Positions 60,743-64,000 of a stretch of DNA of 64,000 nt are shown in pieces. Numbering within the stretch: the stretch's first letter is position 1; every line of letters begins with the position of its first letter. The translations under genes were made by a program, and so were the position numbers. Origin of the DNA: Gemmatimonadaceae bacterium. GTDB taxonomy: Bacteria > Gemmatimonadota > Gemmatimonadetes > Gemmatimonadales > Gemmatimonadaceae. The stretch spans positions 186,001 to 250,000 of the forward strand of contig JAUSJA010000026.1 in assembly GCA_030647905.1 (NCBI GenBank), in the 5' to 3' direction. The notes beneath the pieces were generated by a model, which worked only from the letters and a program-made list of their open reading frames with translations, searched no databases and had not been told where the DNA came from.

Positions 60743-61687
60743 CTAACTCTTTATCCGCAATCCCTCGTCGTTCCGCCCCTCGAGCAGAAACAGCCCGTTC
60801 GTCGCGTCAATCCTTATCGCGCCCCCCTTCCCGACGTCGCTGCCAAGGATCCCGTCCAGGCTCACGAATGACGAGAACGCCGGCGCAAACACCAGCAGCT
60901 TCCGGAATAGCAGCGGTTGACCCGCCATCGTCAGGTGCAGCTCATCCACGAACCTGCCGTGCACAATTGACAGCCCCGCGAATCCGCCGATCAGCCTCCG
61001 TTCACCGACGAATGTTCGCACTTTCGTCTTCATGAGCAGACCGTCAGTCGAATAAGTCTCCTGCGCGCCCGTGTCGAGATTGAACACCTGCTCCTTTCCG
61101 TTGATCGTCACCGGGATCATCGGCGTTCCCGACGCGGACAGAATTAGCGGCAGCACCACTGGAGTCCCCGGGAACGCTACCTCCCTGGCGGGAACGCTCT
61201 TGAACGCCGATGCCCATGACTCGACGTCCGCCTTGTCGTTCACCGCAGCCTCGTGCCGGCCTTCTCGATTCAGCTCGGCCATTTCTTTCCACTTGTCCTG
61301 ATATTGCAGCATCGCGGTCAGGAGAACCCGGGACGCCGTATGCACCAGCGTATCTTCCGTATACGCGACACGCACACTGTCGAGCGCCATAGCGGCTTCG
61401 TCCGGTTGCCCAGACATGATCAGGCCGAGCGCCCGCGCGAATGCGCGCTGCGGCTCCGTCACCATCTGCCGGGTTACGAATCCGGTATCGAGACTCGACA
61501 TCGCCTCCCAGAAAGTCTTGCTCTTCGAGACGACGTTTGTGCTCCGCCGTGGTGAGCCCGTCGAGTCGATCGTGACAGTGGGCGGAAGATAGACGACAAC
61601 CGGCTTCGCAGGCCCGCATGCGAGCGCCGCAGAGATCGCTGCGGTCGTCGTCCACCTGATCCATGCCCGGCGCTCGATAGGCTTCAG
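60743..61687 (-). CDS. Retropepsin-like aspartyl protease lipoprotein
   Basis: About 315 residues. ISAALACG lipobox follows a basic-hydrophobic start; the middle is helical. The protease part has VFNLDTGAQETY (catalytic Asp-Thr-Gly) and SFVSLDGILGSDV, as in single-lobe bacterial retropepsins that dimerise. No ATG/GTG/TTG exists in frame near the signal peptide; CTG 61687 and ATT 61720 are candidates, and an upstream open frame to 61939 runs into the divergent msrB. The start is uncertain. Confidence 0.72.
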   Translation of the reverse strand: MKPIERRAWIRWTTTAAISAALACGPAKPVVVYLPPTVTIDSTGSPRRSTNVVSKSKTFWEAMSSLDTGFVTRQMVTEPQRAFARALGLIMSGQPDEAAMALDSVRVAYTEDTLVHTASRVLLTAMLQYQDKWKEMAELNREGRHEAAVNDKADVESWASAFKSVPAREVAFPGTPVVLPLILSASGTPMIPVTINGKEQVFNLDTGAQETYSTDGLLMKTKVRTFVGERRLIGGFAGLSIVHGRFVDELHLTMAGQPLLFRKLLVFAPAFSSFVSLDGILGSDVGKGGAIRIDATNGLFLLEGRNDEGLRIKS

Positions 61688-61826
61688 ATCTCCCCTGGTC
61701 TGTGCAACGCCGAACCTAATATGCGGCCCTGCGCCAGAAAGCGAACGTCTCTGGCGAGCCGCTTGCAAACTGGTTCGGGCGGCGCAGCGTATAATGAATG
61801 CAGGCCCGCCAATCACTACGAGACCA

Positions 61827-62228
61827 ATGAGCGAGAAGATCCGGAAGACCGATGAGGAGTGGAGCCAGCAGCTCACTCCCGAGCAGTTTCGCATCGCCCG
61901 AACGAAGGGCACCGAGCCGGCGTTCACCGGCAAGTACAATGCGTCGAAGGAGCCCGGCCTCTACCGCTGCGTCTGTTGCGGCAACGCGCTCTTCGATTCC
62001 GACGACAAATTTGACTCCGGGACCGGCTGGCCGAGCTTCACACGACCTGTCTCCGACCACAGTGCCGAGACGGAGACGGACAGCAGCTTGTTCATGAAGC
62101 GCACGGAAGTTCACTGTAGTCGCTGCGACGCGCATCTCGGTCACGTCTTCGACGACGGCCCCGCACCAACAGGCCTGCGCTACTGCATCAACTCTGCGTC
62201 GCTCGAAAAGATCGACAAGCCGCTCTAG
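61827..62228 (+). CDS. msrB: Peptide-methionine (R)-S-oxide reductase
   Basis: 133 residues from ATG 61827. Zinc-binding CVCCGNALF (CxxC) and CSRCDAHLGHVF (CxxC), substrate loop GTGWPSFTRP, and catalytic Cys in LRYCINSASL. Full-length MsrB that repairs oxidised methionine in proteins with thioredoxin. Confidence 0.95.
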   Translation: MSEKIRKTDEEWSQQLTPEQFRIARTKGTEPAFTGKYNASKEPGLYRCVCCGNALFDSDDKFDSGTGWPSFTRPVSDHSAETETDSSLFMKRTEVHCSRCDAHLGHVFDDGPAPTGLRYCINSASLEKIDKPL

Positions 62229-62315
62229 AGACCGGCGCTCAGCGCCTGGCGTTGCGCTTATTCGCGCGCACGCCTCCGCGAGCCTGTGTCAGGGGTCCGG
62301 TAGTAATAGCTCGAG

Positions 62316-62387
62316 AGGCGCCGGTCAGAATCGAACTGACGAATAGCAGATTTGCAGTCTGCCGCCTTACCACTTGGCCACGGCGCC
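62316..62387 (-). tRNA. tRNA-Cys (anticodon GCA)
   Basis: On the minus strand, acceptor stem GGCGCCG/CGGCGCC, D arm GCC...GGC, anticodon arm GCAGA-CTGCAAA-TCTGC with GCA, T arm GTCAG-TTCGATT-CTGAC, discriminator U. All four arms pair perfectly. CCA is not encoded. Confidence 0.96.
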
Positions 62388-62495
62388 GGAAAACGCAAGT
62401 TACCCCCGCCCCTGGGCTCGTTCAAGCGCCGGCGACACGACTCGTCGCCCTTTGCGTCTCGTTGACACCGGTCCGGGCACGATGGATAATCACCC

Positions 62496-62996
62496 ATGCG
62501 CCCGCACATCACTATCATGACGGCCGAGGAGAAGGACGTTCCTCTCATCCTCGAGTTCATCGAGGGCCTCGCCGGGTATGAGCGGCTGCGCCACGCCTGC
62601 GTCGCCACTGAAGAGAAGCTAACGAATACGCTGTTCGGCGATCGTCCCGCCGCCGAGGTGCTGATCGCCCGCATGAGCGGACAGCCAGTTGGATTCGCAC
62701 TTTTCTTCCATAACTACTCCACCTTCCTCGCCCAGCGCGGCCTCTTTCTCGAAGATCTCTTCGTGAAGCCGGATGCGCGCGGACACGGTGTCGGCGACGC
62801 TCTCTTCTCGTCTCTCGCCCGTATTGCACTCGACCGCAACTGCGGCCGCCTTGAATGGTCGGTGCTCAACTGGAATGATCTGGCGATCGGATTCTACAAG
62901 CGGTTGGGCGCACAGCCGATGAACGAGTGGACGACGTTTCGCATGACCGGTCAGCCTCTGCACGAGCTCGCGTCCCGGGCGCCGGCCATCGCATGA
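62496..62996 (+). CDS. GNAT acetyltransferase (spermidine/spermine type)
   Basis: 166 residues. Acetyl-CoA loop LFVKPDARGHGVGDALF and C-terminal WNDLAIGFYKRLGAQPM match SAT1-like diamine acetyltransferases. Substrate probably a polyamine or amino acid. It ends in a 4-bp overlap with the next gene. Confidence 0.88.
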   Translation: MRPHITIMTAEEKDVPLILEFIEGLAGYERLRHACVATEEKLTNTLFGDRPAAEVLIARMSGQPVGFALFFHNYSTFLAQRGLFLEDLFVKPDARGHGVGDALFSSLARIALDRNCGRLEWSVLNWNDLAIGFYKRLGAQPMNEWTTFRMTGQPLHELASRAPAIA

Positions 62997-63253
62997 AACG
63001 CCATCGCCTCTTCTACGGACGGAGCCCCGGCCCATTATTCGGTCCATTGATCACGTGCGTTATTGTCGCCACTCTGGCTTTTGCGTTCGAGCGGTCGATG
63101 CCGGCGTTCCATGACGTCGTTCAGCCCGTTTACTGGATTCTCGCCGCCATCGCACTTATCGCGATATGGAGGTGGCTGCGCGTACGGTCCGGCAACAGAC
63201 GGGAAGCCGATCGCCGAAAGGCCGACAGGCCCGGGGACGACGAGGACCGCTAG
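62993..63253 (+). CDS. Small two-span membrane protein
   Basis: 86 residues. Helices LFGPLITCVIVATLAFAF and PVYWILAAIALIAIWRWL, then a basic tail. Translationally coupled (ATGA) to the GNAT gene. Function unknown. Confidence 0.6.
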   Translation: MKRHRLFYGRSPGPLFGPLITCVIVATLAFAFERSMPAFHDVVQPVYWILAAIALIAIWRWLRVRSGNRREADRRKADRPGDDEDR

Positions 63254-63371
63254 GCGCTCTCCATGGCACGCGGTCGCGTATCTCGCCGCTCGAGGCGATT
63301 CAAAAATTCTCCCAGCGCCTCACGCCGGAGATTCAGCGGATCGAAGAGCCCGCTCCGGAGCCCGTGGATAT

Positions 63372-63761
63372 CTAGGTCTTCGGGTGAAGGGTCTTTAGCC
63401 ACTCCTCCACCGACAACGCAGTCTCCCATGTGTCCACGTTCGCGCGCAGCATCTCGGCGATCTTTTCGCAACCGGGCTCGTTCTCCACCACCAGCTGCGT
63501 TAGATCATCCACTCTGTCGCGAAGCAGGCTGTCTGTCGCGCGGGAGAGAGACGCGGCGCGCCGCGTCACCTCGTCCACAGCCGCTCGAACGACGGCTGCA
63601 TCCTCGGTCTCGATCAGCATCTGCATCAGTGCCGCGGCCGGAGAAAGCGTTCCTGAGAGACAGCGTATCATTATCTCGCACTGCGCCGGCGGAACGATTC
63701 CTGACGTGAGACGGAGCACCGCACCCGATTCGGACTCCGATTCCGGACTCAGTCCAGCCAT
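63372..63761 (-). CDS. Conserved hypothetical, helical protein
   Basis: About 129 residues from ATG 63761 (63782 also possible). Long amphipathic helices (AVVRAAVDEVTRRAASLSRATDSLL, RVDDLTQLVVENEPG). No domain recognised. Convergent with the small membrane gene at 63253. Confidence 0.6.
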   Translation of the reverse strand: MAGLSPESESESGAVLRLTSGIVPPAQCEIMIRCLSGTLSPAAALMQMLIETEDAAVVRAAVDEVTRRAASLSRATDSLLRDRVDDLTQLVVENEPGCEKIAEMLRANVDTWETALSVEEWLKTLHPKT

Positions 63762-63885
63762 CCTAGGGCTCACCTCTTGCATATGGGGTTCATGCAGGGT
63801 GCCTGAATGCAAGCGCCGCACCGCTCGTCACAATCGCGGCCTGGGCCGCTTGCACCACCCACCTTTTCCAGAGGAGTGAGCTGTC

Positions 63886-64000
63886 ATGGCGGCGCGAAAA
63901 TCATCCGGGGGAAGGAAGTACGGCAAGGCAGCAGGCGAGCGTGTCGAATCGGCGATGCGGCGGCGAAAGAAGGGAACTCTGAAGAGCGGCAAGGGACGAA
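63886..64000 (+). CDS. DUF6496-type small basic protein (3' end outside window)
   Basis: 38 codons visible from ATG 63886, with GAGGAG upstream. SSGGRKYGKAAGERVESAM and KKGTLKSGKGR match the short, Lys/Gly-rich DUF6496 proteins. Function unknown. Confidence 0.75.
   Translation, partial: MAARKSSGGRKYGKAAGERVESAMRRRKKGTLKSGKGR

Noticed and set aside
63250-63375. Short protein-like string ending PLEAIQKFSQRL and PEIQRIEEPAPEPVDI
   Set aside because: It looks protein-like but has no clear start or ribosome site and continues from another gene's frame; evidence is too weak for a gene call.

Overview
The window is GC-rich bacterial DNA that looks like Gemmatimonadota. The evidence is the style of the Ser/Thr kinase, an ECF sigma factor coupled to proteins with glycogen-binding-like folds, duplicated WYL (PafB/PafC-like) regulators, frequent GTG/TTG starts and many secreted enzymes. 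The phylum is inferred from gene style only; there is no rRNA or ribosomal protein gene here to confirm it. One tRNA gene (Cys, GCA) is present. No integrase, transposase, CRISPR array or phage structural gene was seen.

Layout. (1) 0-8.5 kb, ordinary chromosome: an aldo/keto reductase end, a large hybrid histidine kinase, secreted and lipoprotein genes, and a UvrD-type helicase carrying a DnaQ-like exonuclease in its middle. (2) 8.6-15.1 kb, a first toxin-antitoxin (TA) patch: AbrB/Doc, a DUF4143 ATPase, RHH/RelE, a class II Fic protein, a RelE/XRE pair, PIN/RHH, and decayed fragments (GH20 hexosaminidase, HigB/XRE, AbrB). (3) 15.2-16.4 kb, a WYL regulator pair whose first gene is cut down to its 3' end. 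(4) 16.8-22.5 kb, a defence-like island of visibly lower GC: a probable m4C methyltransferase, a putative nuclease, DUF262, a SIR2-like protein, and on the other strand a DUF3883 nuclease-like gene and a gene with an in-frame amber codon. (5) 22.7-26.1 kb, a three-domain RecB-like nuclease/RNase H-like/SF1 helicase. (6) 26.1-39.1 kb, about a dozen more TA loci, several broken, mixed with a ceramidase, an HDAC-like gene missing its active-site block, an HD hydrolase that seems to start with ATT, and a deleted copy of the helicase. It includes an AbiEi-HipA fusion. (7) 39.1-49.5 kb: a kinase with two rhodanese domains, glutamate dehydrogenase, a nucleotidyltransferase TA pair, PP2C phosphatase, a collapsed second WYL pair, an MtfA peptidase and a GH84 enzyme. 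(8) 49.5-64 kb, chromosomal genes for envelope stress and carbohydrate or lipid turnover: ECF sigma with two E-set/CBM48-like partners, phospholipase C-like, PIG-L deacetylase, GH9 glucanase, SDR, ArsR regulator, aspartyl protease, MsrB, tRNA-Cys and GNAT.

Two themes cut across the window. First, at least 20 TA or TA-like loci occupy about 20 kb, many with their own recognisable palindromic or repeated operator. Second, many genes show clean internal deletions rather than insertions: WYL pair, HDAC, HicA, helicase copy, HigB/XRE, GH20, and a phosphodiester-glycosidase remnant fused to a phospholipase. The best candidate for an undescribed system is the SIR2/DUF262/nuclease/methyltransferase block. 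The best regulatory puzzle is the set of three single-gene modules (DUF4143, Fic, AbiEi-HipA), each preceded by its own family of inverted 7-9 bp boxes.
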